Origin: Sinonovacula constricta
Lineage: Eukaryota; Mollusca; Bivalvia; Cardiida; Solecurtidae
DNA: 64,000 nucleotides
Direction of reading: 5' to 3'
Assembly (NCBI GenBank): GCA_007844125.1
Contig: CM017558.1
Location: 28,707,101-28,771,100, forward strand
The notes beneath the pieces were generated by a model that saw nothing but the letters and a program-made list of their open reading frames with translations, made no database searches and was not told the DNA's origin. Below, piece by piece: positions 1 through 11,775 of the stretch. Position 1 is the stretch's first letter; each line of letters begins with the position of its first letter. A program made the translations under genes and the position numbers.

Positions 1-468
1 TAAGATATGATCTTTGACGGTTTTGTTTTATCTAGTTTTATAAAATAATATTTATAAAATGATGTAATTTGAATGAAAATACAAAAAATAAGAGAGAATC
101 ATTTTCATTTCTGTATTCGGTCATGGTTATTTATAAATGCTTTTAATTGCGTTATTTAAAAGTTACAGCACTTCTACAATATATATTTTTGGCTAGAGCT
201 GTTTGCAATTGTGAGACTTAAAGAATTTTATTTTATAAAAGCATTGCTATATATTTGGAATAAATATATGCAGTTTCCGAAAAAAATATTTTATTACGCA
301 AAATATGCACATAGTCGATACCAAGCTTTGTTGTTTAATGCAGAGACTATTTTGTCTGTATATAAGTTCATTATATCTGTTTTAACTCTCGATACAGGTG
401 CTTACTGCTAGTTATTTCACTTTAAAGGGATATTCGTATTTACTCTGTTTGTTTGATAGAAAGAACCT
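1..468. other. AT-rich DNA, no gene seen
   Basis: This stretch has short open frames only (up to 66 codons) with no recognisable motif. No repeat, RNA gene or splice-flanked exon could be supported. Confidence 0.5.
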
Positions 469-565
469 TCAGAAAATGTGAGATTGGAGCGCTCCACAAA
501 CCAGGTTGTTCCTTTTGCCGACTCACCGTTCCAAGGCGGTCACTGATGGTTTTTCTTTTTGTATG
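469..565 (-). mobile_element. LTR fragment related to the BEL/Pao-flanking LTRs
   Basis: The segment matches, with divergence, the middle of the LTR-like repeats at 38222-38650 and 41318-41728. Shared blocks include the 'gtgagatt.gagc' stretch, 'gccgactca.cgttccaaggcggt' and the following T-rich run. Orientation is taken from the retroelement, whose coding relic reads on the minus strand in the copy at 38-42 kb. Only about 100 bp is alignable, so this is a scrap and not a solo LTR. The 60-codon open frame through it has no family resemblance. Confidence 0.55.
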
Positions 566-860
566 TTATGTCTCGTCTCTGTGTTTTTGTCACCTTTACA
601 CCGTCCCTTATTGCCTTTGTCTAGAGGTTGATTAGATTTAAATATCTGTGGAAATTTTGATAGGACCTTTTCTTATTTACCTATTCACAATGCAACGCCT
701 TGTCTCGATTGATGTTATGTAATATTATGTTATCAACAATATGCAATGGAAAAAAAAAGATTCCCGCATTTTAGCTTTTGTTGTATTTGTTTAAATGGAA
801 CCGCAACCCTAGCGTAAACCTGTAGTCAATAAATTATAGTTACTGTGAAAAACGATAAAC
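566..860. other. AT-rich DNA, no gene seen
   Basis: Nothing recognised. It ends at a GTT microsatellite. Confidence 0.4.

Positions 861-922
<62 letters not shown>
861..922 (+). repeat. (GTT)n microsatellite
   Basis: About 20 uninterrupted copies of a GTT trinucleotide (AAC on the other strand). Such tracts mutate by slippage and would be a polymorphic marker. No coding frame runs through it. Confidence 0.95.
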
Positions 923-1620
923 CATATATAAAAGTCCTGTAATGCTTTTTCATCTCTAATCTACTTCACATTTTTTAAAATATCAATTAATATCAATTTA
1001 AACACCAAATGTCAACGATACGGTTCCATTTAATTATCTGCGAGTGGAAACATGTAATAATAAATAAATTGTTTTAAATTATTTTGGAGTTGTGTTTTTT
1101 AAAGAATATACAGTTGTGACAAAGATTTGTCTGCAGATTTGTTTCCAGGAAATAATTTTAAGGAAACTTAATAAAAAAAACTTAAAAATTATGATATTTT
1201 CAAAGCCAAACACTGAAATTGAATATTTTATAGCAAACGATTAGGGCTTAAGGGTTAAAATACATTAATGAATATGCGAACAATTTCTTGATCCAGCGAA
1301 ATGTTTAATACAAGTTGTTTCAAGCTTTTCGGACATTGTGGATAAATGTTTGCATTCCTATGTTTTCGAAGAAATCAAATGAGTCAATATTGCATCTTTT
1401 CATTGGAGTTGGCTTTAAAATAATTTCTCAAACTAAACTTGATAACCACATAACAAACTTTTCAACTGGATACATCATTGTGGTGATGATTGTATTATTT
1501 ATACTGGCAGTATCAAGAGAAAAATATTTATGCTATTTTTCATAGCGAACGAAATACATGTACATTCATTTTATCAATACAAAGAACTTTGCCATGCCGG
1601 AGAAATTATTACCCAAGCTT
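923..1620. other. AT-rich DNA, no gene seen
   Basis: Open frames of 73-76 codons near 1315-1711 show no motif and overlap the SINE that follows. Nothing else recognised. Confidence 0.4.
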
Positions 1621-1948
1621 ATGTTTGTTTGTTTGTTTGTTTATTGGGTTTATCGTCCCACCAACAGTATTTCAGTTATCTGGAAACGGTGTCCACTTGA
1701 AGCAGGTATAGTGCTGCCTTCACTGTGTATAGCATGCCGTGAACACCTGGCATGATACCACACCCAGTCCCATTATCCTGACACCGGGCAAACCAGTCGT
1801 GGAACTACCCTTATATTTGCTTGAGCGTTAGCAAGGGAGCTATATCACTACCATTTTTAACGACTTTGGTATGTCGCGGTCCGGGATCGAACCCAGAGCC
1901 TTCCGTACCCGGAGCCGACGCTCTACCGATTGCGCAACCAGGTCCGGT
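1621..1948 (-). mobile_element. SINE-A copy 1, tRNA-derived SINE
   Basis: On the minus strand the element starts with a tRNA-like head. An A-box-like motif (TTGCGCAATCGG) is followed by a perfect B box, GGTTCGATCCC, near 1882-1897. A body of about 230 bp follows and ends in 'aaacccaataaac' and an (AAAC)n tail. RNA polymerase III would read it from the head. An imperfect target-site duplication flanks it: caagcttatgtt at 1614-1625 and caagctgtatgtt at 1949-1961. Four more copies occur in the window (near 6.6, 22.7, 36.8 and 54.4 kb). SINEs encode no protein and depend on a LINE for mobility. I name the family SINE-A only for cross-reference. Confidence 0.88.
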
Positions 1949-2712
1949 CAAGCTGTATGTTAATATAAAAAGATTGATTGTACCATAAGTAGACATTGGG
2001 AATTAAAAAAGGAAAGAGGGTCATTTCTGTTTAAATTCCGGCAGATTTATATATTAAAGACATTAAGCAAATATGGTAAATATACGTAAAGCCCCGACTA
2101 CTATGCGGATAATATGACTCTCCTGTGAATTCTTACTTTCTCTCATGCTACTAAATAAATTATTCTTACCTAAACAGACCCTGTGCTCTTCATTCAAGTA
2201 AAAAGTAAAATTCCTCGTGTGTCACTTAAATGTATTTCCTATCCTTGTTGCGCAGTTACACTAAGAAAACCACGTGATCACTTACTTGAAGATAACGTTA
2301 CATGATCATCCGGTAAATCAATTTTCTGCCTAATCCCTCGTGTGCATATTGACAAATTTGGAAACAATTGGCATTTAAAGCTTTATATTTCACAATTTGG
2401 ACTGTCTAACAATAAGTATCATGTGATTATCAGCCTTTTAAACAAAGGTATAAGATTAAGCAGGAGCTTCACACAAATTCCCCAGAACAGGGATAGTAAG
2501 TTGTTCCATGTAGTAGAAGTAGGCAAACTGTCGGATAAATTTAAAAAGAAAAGCTAAAAATATACAATATATATACAATTGCGATGAACAAAAAGTTCCA
2601 AATTTTCATATCAATTTAAATAAGCAAACTTGAGCGACGCTTATAAAAGTGACATGTTAATTACTTTACTGCCATAGTAAATAGAAAACTAACAAACGGG
2701 AGGTTTTTTTTC
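1949..2712. other. AT-rich DNA, no gene seen
   Basis: A 71-codon open frame at 2342-2557 has no recognisable domain. No repeats seen. Confidence 0.4.
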
Positions 2713-3628
2713 TTCTTTTTATAATGTAGATATAGCAAAACATTTTTAATGCTTTGTCTCTACCTTATTGAATAAAATCTGTAAAAATGAGATAACATCA
2801 TATGTCAAAACATGTTTTGTAATAATATTATAATATAATTGTCTGGACATAAAAGTGTCGAGGGAAATATTCAAAGATTAAAATCGATTTGCCAAAATAG
2901 AAGCCAATGACAAGTGCAGGAATCCTTGAAAAGATTTCCCCGAAAATTCTTTTGGTTTTACCATGTATAATTTTACAAATTTACCAGACTCGAGCATTTC
3001 AGAGTGACACTTGGTGGCTGCATAAGAAAGTCGCCCACGGGAAAATATATATATATATAAAAGTAAATGCTCGAAAGAAAGTAAACGAGCTGTCAGGGGA
3101 GGTGATATACTGTCGAATTTTATTCTTATCATTTAAATTTATTTCGAAATATATATTTATCAAGTAAAATTTCTTTTTATAATGTAGATATAGCAAAACA
3201 TTTTTAATGCTTTGTCTCTACCTTATTGAATAAAATCTGTAAAAATGAGATAACATCATATGTCAAAACATGTTTTGTAATAATATTATAATATAATTGT
3301 CTGGACATAAAAGTGTCGAGGGAAATATTCAAAGATTAAAATCGATTTGCCAAAATAGAAGCCAATGACAAGTGCAGGAATCCTTGAAAAGATTTCCCCG
3401 AAAATTCTTTTGGTTTTACCATGTATAATTTTACAAATTTACCAGACTCGAGCATTTCAGAGTGACACTTGGTGTCTGCATAAGAAAGTCGCCCACGGGA
3501 AAATATATATATATATAAAAGTAAATGCTCGAAAGAAAGTAAACGAGCTGTCAGGGGAGGTGATATACTGTCGAATTTTATTCTTATCATTTAAATTTAT
3601 TTCGAAATATATATTTATCAAGTAAAAT
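2713..3628. repeat. 458-bp direct tandem duplication (two units)
   Basis: Unit 1 is 2713-3170 and unit 2 is 3171-3628. Reading the two side by side I find one difference, G at 3017 versus T at 3475. Both contain the same short TA run, the same overlapping 84- and 86-codon frames on opposite strands, and a block (from about 2836 and 3294) that recurs diverged and inverted at 8.1 kb. Near-identity means a very recent duplication, gene conversion, or an assembly artefact. The frames are conserved only because the DNA is nearly identical, so they are not evidence of coding. Confidence 0.95.
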
Positions 3629-4142
3629 TTCAAAATTTTGAAAAATAGACGATTTAATAAGCTAGCTTTTGATTTGCTTTTAAATACATGAGAAAAAAAC
3701 ATCTACATATAACAACAAAAATCATATGTAAAGCCTAATTGTATTTCCCAACAAACATTTCTCATAAAACGTTAAATGCAATAGCAGCGTTTAATCGGTT
3801 TGCATTCTATAATGCATATTAAAATTCTTGTTTATTAATAATTGAAAAAATGCCGTGTCGGTAAGTTCTAATACCTTCAATGCAATTTAAAAACATTATA
3901 ATGGCAACATTTAGAGGGATGCCATTTGTAAACCGAATAATCTGCTTATTTTAAGAAAAAAATGTATATTTGCATACGTTTACTGCCTTAAAACTCACAC
4001 TCTAAATAACCGACAAAATAAAATTATATTGAAAAATACACCAATATCTTAATTATGATATCTTTCGTCATAATGAAATTACTAAAAAATCAAAAAGGTG
4101 GCTTTACTAAATGGTTTGATGGGGGTTCAAATAGACATTTAT
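3629..4142. other. AT-rich DNA, no gene seen
   Basis: Nothing recognised. It leads into the minisatellite. Confidence 0.4.
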
Positions 4143-5384
4143 TATGCAATTGAACATTTACATTGCATTAGAATATTTACCTTGCAACTGAACATTTATC
4201 TTGCAATTGAACATTTAACTTGCAACTGAACATTTATCTTGCAACTGAACATTTATCTTGCAATTGAACATTTATCTTGCAACTGAACATTTATCTTGCA
4301 ACTGAACATGTATCTTGCAACTGAACATGTATCTTGCAATTGAACATTTATCTTGCAACTGAACATTTATCTTGCAACTGAACATTTATCTTGCAATTGA
4401 ACATTTATCTTGCAACTGAACATTTATCTTGCAACTGAACATGTATCTTGCAATTGAACATTTATCTTGCAACTGAACATTTATCTTGCAACTGAACATT
4501 TAACTTGCAACTGAACATTTATCTTGCAACTGAACATTTATCTTGCAATTGAACATTTATCTTGCAATTGAACATTTATCTTGCAACTGAACATTTATCT
4601 TGCAATTGAACATTTAACTTGCAACTGAACATTTATCTTGCAACTGAACATTTATCTTGCAATTGAACATTTATCTTGCAATTGAACATTTAACTTGCAA
4701 CTGAACATTTATCTTGCAACTGAACATTTATCTTGCAATTGAACATTTATCTTGCAACTGAACATGTATCTTGCAACTGAACATTTATCTTGCAACTGAA
4801 CATGTATCTTGCAATTGAACATTTAACTTGCAACTGAACATTTATCTTGCAACTGAACATTTATCTTGCAATTGAACATTTATCTTGCAACTGAACATTT
4901 ATCTTGCAACTGAACATGTATCTTGCAACTGAACATTTATCTTGCAACTGAACATGTATCTTGCAACTGAACATTTATCTTGCAACTGAACATGTATCTT
5001 GCAACTGAACATTTATCTTGCAATTGAACATTTATCTTGCAACTGAACATTTATCTTGCAATTGAACATTTAACTTGCAACTGAACATTTATCTTGCAAC
5101 TGAACATTTATCTTGCAATTGAACATTTATCTTGCAACTGAACATTTATCTTGCAATTGAACATTTAACTTGCAACTGAACATTTATCTTGCAACTGAAC
5201 ATTTATCTTGCAACTGAACATTTATCTTGCAATTGAACATTTATCTTGCAACTGAACATTTATCTTGCAACTGAACATTTAACTTGCAACTGAACATGTA
5301 TCTTGCAATTGAACATTTAACTTGCAACTGAACATTTATCTTGCAACTGAACATGTATCTTGCAATTAAACATTTAACTTGCAG
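4143..5384 (+). repeat. 19-bp minisatellite, about 65 units
   Basis: The consensus unit is cttgcaactgaacatttat, repeated head to tail for about 1.24 kb with almost no length variation. Variation falls at a few sites: caact or caatt, catttat or catgtat, and an ttaac ending in ten units. The first two or three units are degenerate and the last runs into unique sequence at 'cttgcag'. Because 19 is not a multiple of 3 and the unit contains TGA, no frame stays open, so it is non-coding. Variant order is not random (see findings). Unequal exchange or slippage is the usual way such arrays grow. Confidence 0.97.
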
Positions 5385-6619
5385 ATACAAATAAGACAGT
5401 GTTAAACATATTGGAGTTTGATAAACTTTTTTGTGAATTAAAATGACATATTAATTTTAAAGATAATAGTTAATAACTAGATTTGATAATTATAAATATA
5501 CATTGAACTTAAAGTGTAGATTAACTGACTTCGTTTAGAATAGAAAGTTACGAAATACTCTTAAGTACAGCAATGCAGCTTATATAACTTTGACTATTTC
5601 TGATTCATAAAATTTGTCTTTTTTAAAAACTAAGAGACTTAATATTTGTATGTTTAATCTTTTTTTTTCTAAGAAATTTAAAGAAGTTCATCAGTTTATG
5701 CATGTTTTTACTGAACAAGGAACGTACATTTTACATTGTGTGCGGATTTCTTAGTAAATCAGGTCAGTCATATTAGTCTTATAAGAGTTCGTGATAAAGA
5801 TGAAGGTGTAAATGCCTGGAACACATATATCCAATTTAAAAATGTGTCCATATATATGCTATGTAAATTCTAGAAAGGTCAACTTTAAATCTTGCAAATG
5901 GTTGAAGTTATACATTTAAGAGAACTCCTTGTTATGAATACCTTTGAAATAACACGTATTTTAGTTAAATGATCTTAAATTAAAAAGTCTGATTTTGAAG
6001 TATACCTAGAAAAATAAAAATTGAAACGAGTCATGAAAATTAAATTAAGATGAACTGAATATATTAACAGCGTGCACCTTTAAATTTGTTGTATTGACAA
6101 AACTAACATTGTATAAACAATTGACGAAGATCTGCTTCAAATTAATAATTATACATGTGTAATTAAAGATTAAATTACTCATTGTTACAGTATATTTGAC
6201 AAAATTTCCACTATGAACATTATTTTATTTCCCGAAGGATATATTTAGACGAGATAAACACTGTAATTTTCTTTTTTGTAGTTTTCCTTAGAAAAATAAC
6301 TGTGTTTATAGGACTAAGCTTTTTGCTGAGTTTAAATCTGTTGAGAGAGGAATAACTGACTTAAGAAAACATTAAAGGCGTAATCTAATGAATGAGTCAG
6401 ATATTTCATCGGAAAAAGCGAAAAAGAAAACTATAATTAATTTTTATTGATGAAAATTATTGCTTACAGCTGACTGTTTTATCTTGAATGTACTCGTGAT
6501 GTGATCCCATGACAGAATCTTAAGTCCTGACTGGTGTATGCGCATAATATAGTTATCTTTTTACAACCAAATCCAGCTACGTACTATATAATGGTTTAGC
6601 CATCTTAACGGATGATTTT
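5385..6619. other. AT-rich DNA, no gene seen
   Basis: No open frame of 60 codons or more and no repeat recognised. Confidence 0.4.
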
Positions 6620-6937
6620 TGTTTGTTCGATTGTTTGTTTATTTGTTTGTTTATATGTTTGTTGGGTTTATCGTCCCACCAACAGTATTTCAGTTATTTG
6701 GAGTTGGTGTCCTCTCGATGTAGAGCTTCACTGTGTATAGCAAGCCGTGAACACATGGCATGATACCACACTCAGTCACACAAGCCTGACACTTGGCCAA
6801 CTAGGCGTGGAACTACCCTTATATTTGCTTGAGCGTTAAGAATTGAGTTATACCACTACCATTTTAACGACGTTAGTATGTCGTGGCCCGGGATCGAACC
6901 TGAGGCCTCGCTCTACCGTTTGCCCTACCAGGTCCGT
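6620..6937 (-). mobile_element. SINE-A copy 2, tRNA-derived SINE
   Basis: This is the same body as the copy at 1621-1948, from the (GTTT)n tail at 6620-6662 to the head ending 'aggtccg' at 6936. The B box is present (GGTTCGATCCC on the minus strand). The head has a short deletion after it and lacks part of the spacer between the boxes, so this copy is probably dead. Weakly similar 'gatgattttt' and 'gactgattttt' at the two flanks may be a decayed target-site duplication. Confidence 0.85.
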
Positions 6938-8099
6938 TATGACTGATTTTTAAATTGACATAATTAATATTAGCTTTTATGATATCTGTGAATTCATACT
7001 TTTGAAAAAAGACATTTTAATACAAACAAATATAAAAGTGATATTCTTTGAGAAGTATATGCTTCTTATTTGGAAGTATTCTTGAACTTACGAATCCATT
7101 CAAAACAACAATGTAAAGCACTATTTTTATTCAGCATTATATTACAATTTATACAGAACACATTCGGTTGTGAGTGTTGCTTTTTGTTTAGGTTTGGGCA
7201 TGATTTTCATGCCATTATACGCTGGTAATGAAAATTTAACAACAATACTTGGTAGAATTATGGTATGTCACGATCTGCATTAGTTAACGACGTCATCAAT
7301 CAAAAAGCTGTATTAAACTAGAGTAATATAAGAAATTTGTAATAGGTTGATTAGAAAGGGAAAACACGAAGAATCGTGTAATAAAATAGGTTTATCGATA
7401 GCTTCGACAATGTAATTTTTAAGTCTCTGCAGAAGCGTTAATCTAAATACCTAGTCTGAGTAATGTACGTTGGGCATGTTTAAACAGCTTAGAAAATTTA
7501 CTTGGACATTCCAGAATTCTAAAAATTACCATTCATGGAAAAACATCAAGTGCTTTTCTATTTTCATAATCATGTTATAAGCGCACGACAACCTTTCCAT
7601 TTCTCACGTAAATCCATATTATAGTTTATTTACATAAAATATACGCCCAACCATTGGTAAACGTAATTAACAACTATATGTACTATAAGAATAATCATAC
7701 TCGTGATAAAACAACACCTAAGTTAATAACGTACTTAATATTGCATTTCTCTTTGGAAAATCTTTCCTGTCGTATTAGCATTCGGTTGAAACTGTAGTAG
7801 GCAAGCCAGTAACACGTCAATAGGTCATGCTGTCTTCTATTTGTAAAAAGAAAACCTATTTTATATATACAATTTTATTTACGATAATACAAAAATTTAG
7901 GACAATGAAACAATAGTTGATAATCTACTTCTTCTATTTGATTTGATTTTATTTCTTCACTTATATTGCAAACAATATAATTCGTTTAAAATTCCCATTT
8001 GAACAAATGTCATCCCAACACTCTTTTTGTACCTTAATTCCCTAAACACAGCTCAAGTCTAGAAGATAAATAAAAATAAATCGTAAAACATCTCACCAG
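6938..8099. other. AT-rich DNA, no gene seen
   Basis: No recognisable coding or repeat features. Confidence 0.4.
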
Positions 8100-8219
8100 A
8101 GAAAACTTTCTCGGAAATCGTTCAAAGCGATTCTGTACTTAGACAAGGCTTCAGTAACAGGGCTCTCAATCGATTTAAGCTGTGAATATTTCCCTCGACA
8201 CTTCGTGTCCAGACATTAA
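8100..8219 (-). repeat. Diverged inverted relative of the 458-bp unit
   Basis: The reverse complement matches 2836-2960 (and 3294-3418) in order: 'tgtctggaca', then 'agtgtcgagggaaatattca', then 'aaatcgatt', then the 'gatttcc.cgaaa.tt' block. Small gaps interrupt the match. This shows the core of the 458-bp unit is an older dispersed repeat. The GACAC/GTGTC arms at about 8200-8212 could form a short hairpin. The family is unknown to me. Confidence 0.7.
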
Positions 8220-11200
8220 TACTGACATAAAGTACATACGTGAGGCTAGAGACACGAGGGTATATCATTAAACGTACATATTGTAATATGATGTAACCGA
8301 GGTCCTATACATAGATTCGCAACGACTCGGCCACATGAATTCAAAGTTGAATATCTTACAGGACAGCAGATGACAAATATGCATTGATTTTATGTTTATT
8401 TATATGTTACTGGTCAAGAGTATATCTTGAATTTAGCCTTAAACCGTATCAAATTTGCAAATGCACGTTAACCGCTATGTATAGGTGTTCATATGTGTAT
8501 TTAATGCATGTGCATAAGTACGTTATATGCGAATGATAACAAAACAAACATTCTTTAATTTAATTATAGTAGCCTTTTTATAGAACATCAGTTTTCAGAT
8601 CTCTCATTTATAACTAACTTTTTCTGTTTAAAATGAAGCATGTTGCCACGGTTAAGAGAATACGTGTAGCACAATTGTACATTGTTTGAAAATTGCAATT
8701 CCAACAAAAATATCCATGTTAAAAAGAAATTGGTATATATAAAATTATACTTATTTTAGCACATGAATAAACTTTTCACCAAACGTGTTGCCAAAGTATA
8801 TACAACTTTTGTCTGCCTTTATTAAAAGAATAGCATTCAAGATAGCACAAAATGCAACTACTAAACTAAGATCATCGTGGTTTTTAGCGTGTTTTGTTTT
8901 AGGTCGTGTGTAATAAAGTGCAACAATAAAGCATACATTATATTTAAAATTATATCGATTTGAAAGCATAAAACATTGTACGAATGTGTTTTGTGTATGC
9001 GCTTATTTAACATATGACACGTTATTTTTAAAGTCCGTTTTCATCTACATACTCTTGCCTTATCGCTGTATACACTTTTGTCACCATGATTCTTATTTGA
9101 TGACAGTCTGCAGGATAATGTCATTCTTGCTTAGAAAGTCACTATTTCCTGGCAACCTCAGATGTGTCGATGGTTCTTAGATATTGTCAATATCAGTAAC
9201 CTTCGCATAACGTCCACGTTCTCCTGCAAAAAGATTGGCGATAAATTGGATTGCTAAGATTAATTTAATCAAATCAGCACCTTCGCATAGCTATCTTGGT
9301 GTATGATCTGGACCACGTGTGTAAGAAAAGGCATGTATTTGACGTGAGATACGCATATTATGGTTAACAAAAGAAGAGTGGAATAACATCAAGTGGTATC
9401 GTGAGTGGTGATAATTAGCTCTAAGGGCTGAGTGTGGATTCTTCAATTAACTTTAAATTATTTTCCATGTTATTCCTCATGTTAGTGCTGTGACAAGATA
9501 TCTATTTCAAAAATACAAACAAAGTTTAGTTAATTTAATGTGTATGTGGAATCTTCTTTTCTTTTTTTTAATTGTTTTGACTACAGAAATACTAAGGCCT
9601 TTTAGAAGAATTTTTCCCAACCGCTTCAACAAATCTGCAATGTAGTTTTTTAAATCAAAGAACTTATCAATCGTCAGCCTTTATATCTTCAAAAATGGTT
9701 ATATTTCAAAGTAAAAAATAAATAAGTAAATGGAAATGTGTTATCACTGAAATTATGCACATTGTCTTGAATTTATTCACAAAAATAGAATAACACGTAA
9801 CAGTACTAACATTGTCTAAACCCAAAAACAGTTAAAATTTACTGGCTATTACAGAAATATACGGATATAACGGAAGTGAATCCGAATAAGGGTGCTTTGT
9901 CTTCTGGTATTAATTGAGTTTAGTGACAAAGAAGTCGGTTTTCGTCTGGGTCAATGCTTTATCTATTTCTTTCATATGTAAATCTGCAAGGATTTCAGTA
10001 TGAAATATATCTCTTCACTCTTTCTTCAAGTCCCAATGGAGTATAATAGTATATTCTAATCAAGAAACCAACAATAGTTGCCTACATTTATGGCAATAGC
10101 CTATTTCATCTACCGTAACCGCAGAGCTATGGACTGATTAGATTTGTGTACATGCATTTATTTCATATGAAAAATATTGGGGGGTTTCTGCTGCAACTTA
10201 ATCCAAAAAATAAACATTGACAAATACCACATGAAATTCGCCGATGGACATAAATTGTATGGAGAAAATCGTTAAGCATAAAATTGTGTTATAAAGTTTT
10301 AAGACGTATTGTAACAAGTTCATAAGCGTGAACCAATTTCGAAGCCCGAAAATAGTTATGAGAACTCATTAACATGCTTTTTAACTTATAACAAAATGGT
10401 CGATAAACGAGTAGGTCATAATCAATATTTATGTACTTAAAATCACATAAGTAATTAAAATAAACCGTGTACATGTTCAAATTGCAAAAGCAATCATTTC
10501 CAAAAGTCTACAAGATTGTTAACCATCCGTCGCAATGATGATATCCTTTTAAGAAAACGATCTTCAATCTTTAAGTACACTCTGTCAATAAAATGACACG
10601 CCTGCTTTTCCTATGAAAGAAAGCAAATGGAGTTTTAAAAAAAGGTAACCAACCTTAACTAAACTAATGATTGTATGCGGACCTCTGTTCTGTTGCCGAT
10701 CCAAACAATAATCAGTGTATGTACGTAAACCTATATACTTGGGTGTTGTTATTTTTTTCAAAGTGATCATCAAATCCCCAGGAAACTATGTTGTTTTTTG
10801 ACTGATAACCTTGTCAGGGATCCCGAACGTGATGAATGGTGATATCAACTGTGGCATACAAAATGTGGCCGTTTGCTATTAGCTCCGTCGATCTTTACTG
10901 GCGCCATAGAAAGCTGTTTGTTTGCCGGTAGTCACTGTATGTTGAATTTAGCAAGGCATTGATTATAGTTACGGAAAATTAAGACTTCCTGTCAAGCAAG
11001 GATGTCATGAAGCGTTGATTAATTATTATGCAATTTTGAAAATATACCATTCATCTATATACTAAATTGAAGTGAAAATGGTAACCATGTATGTGCTTTA
11101 GAAATAACAATATATTTTAATTTTTGTAGAATTATTCGATTTCGACCAACCATGAGCCTCTATAAGCGAGGTTTTATTTTACTGAATATGCTTAAAATGG

Positions 11201-11511
11201 GTTTGTAAAAAAGTTTGGCTTACGTCTGTAAATACCTTTCATCCAGATAGTAAAGCTGATAGAATATCTCCGTTTTGTCGTTATTCACTTTTTTCATTTA
11301 AGACATATTGCTTAGAGTTAAGTTTATCATTTCTTCTGTTGTTTCTTCAAGTTGTATATTATATATATATTTATCCACATTGTTAAAAGCAAATATAAGT
11401 TTGCAGAAGCGAATAGCTATCTTTTTATAGACATTGTTACTCTCAAACGCATTAGAACTTTGTAAAGGAAGATGACATTTTATTACACATAATTGACATA
11501 TGAAGACTTCC
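8220..11511. other. AT-rich DNA, no gene seen
   Basis: Open frames of 62-72 codons at 8751-8969, 8986-9180, 10289-10480 and 10585-10773 carry no recognisable motif, have AT-driven composition, and are what chance would produce. No repeats or RNA genes recognised. Confidence 0.4.
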
Positions 11512-11757
11512 AGACAGCGGCCTCTGACAGTATTTATGCCAAAGAACCATCTTTCCTCACAATATAGAGACGTAAGTTCGGATCAATCCCCTGGATTCTG
11601 TATAAATCCGCTCATAAAAGGATGCGATACCGAGAGTCAGCGGTTTCCGAATGTGCTCATGCAAACGACCATTTCTTCGCCACAATTTAGAGACATATTT
11701 TCTGATCAGTCTTTTGGCTGCTTTACATATCTTTTCATTAATAGATGCGATACAGAA
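11512..11757 (+). repeat. Diverged 123-bp tandem duplication with an open frame
   Basis: Unit 1 (11512-11634) and unit 2 (11635-11757) align without net gaps at a 123-bp offset, for example 'cagcgg' at 11515 and 11638. The 91-codon frame 11500-11775 (+) runs through both. The 41-residue period conserves RD..SDQS.G and the pair CDTES/CDTER. An 82-codon minus-strand frame is also open. Because 123 is divisible by 3, a duplication of random open sequence would look the same. I cannot assign a protein family. Either a relic exon or a non-coding duplication is possible. Confidence 0.55.
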
Positions 11758-11775
11758 AGGGTCGGAAAAAGGTAA

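Noticed and set aside
2878..3625. Paired 84/86-codon frames as a duplicated gene
   Set aside because: The two units differ at one base, so conservation of frames carries no information. The frames overlap on opposite strands and include a TA run.
4143..5384. CRISPR-like array
   Set aside because: It is head-to-tail 19-bp units with no spacers, in DNA with eukaryotic transposons.
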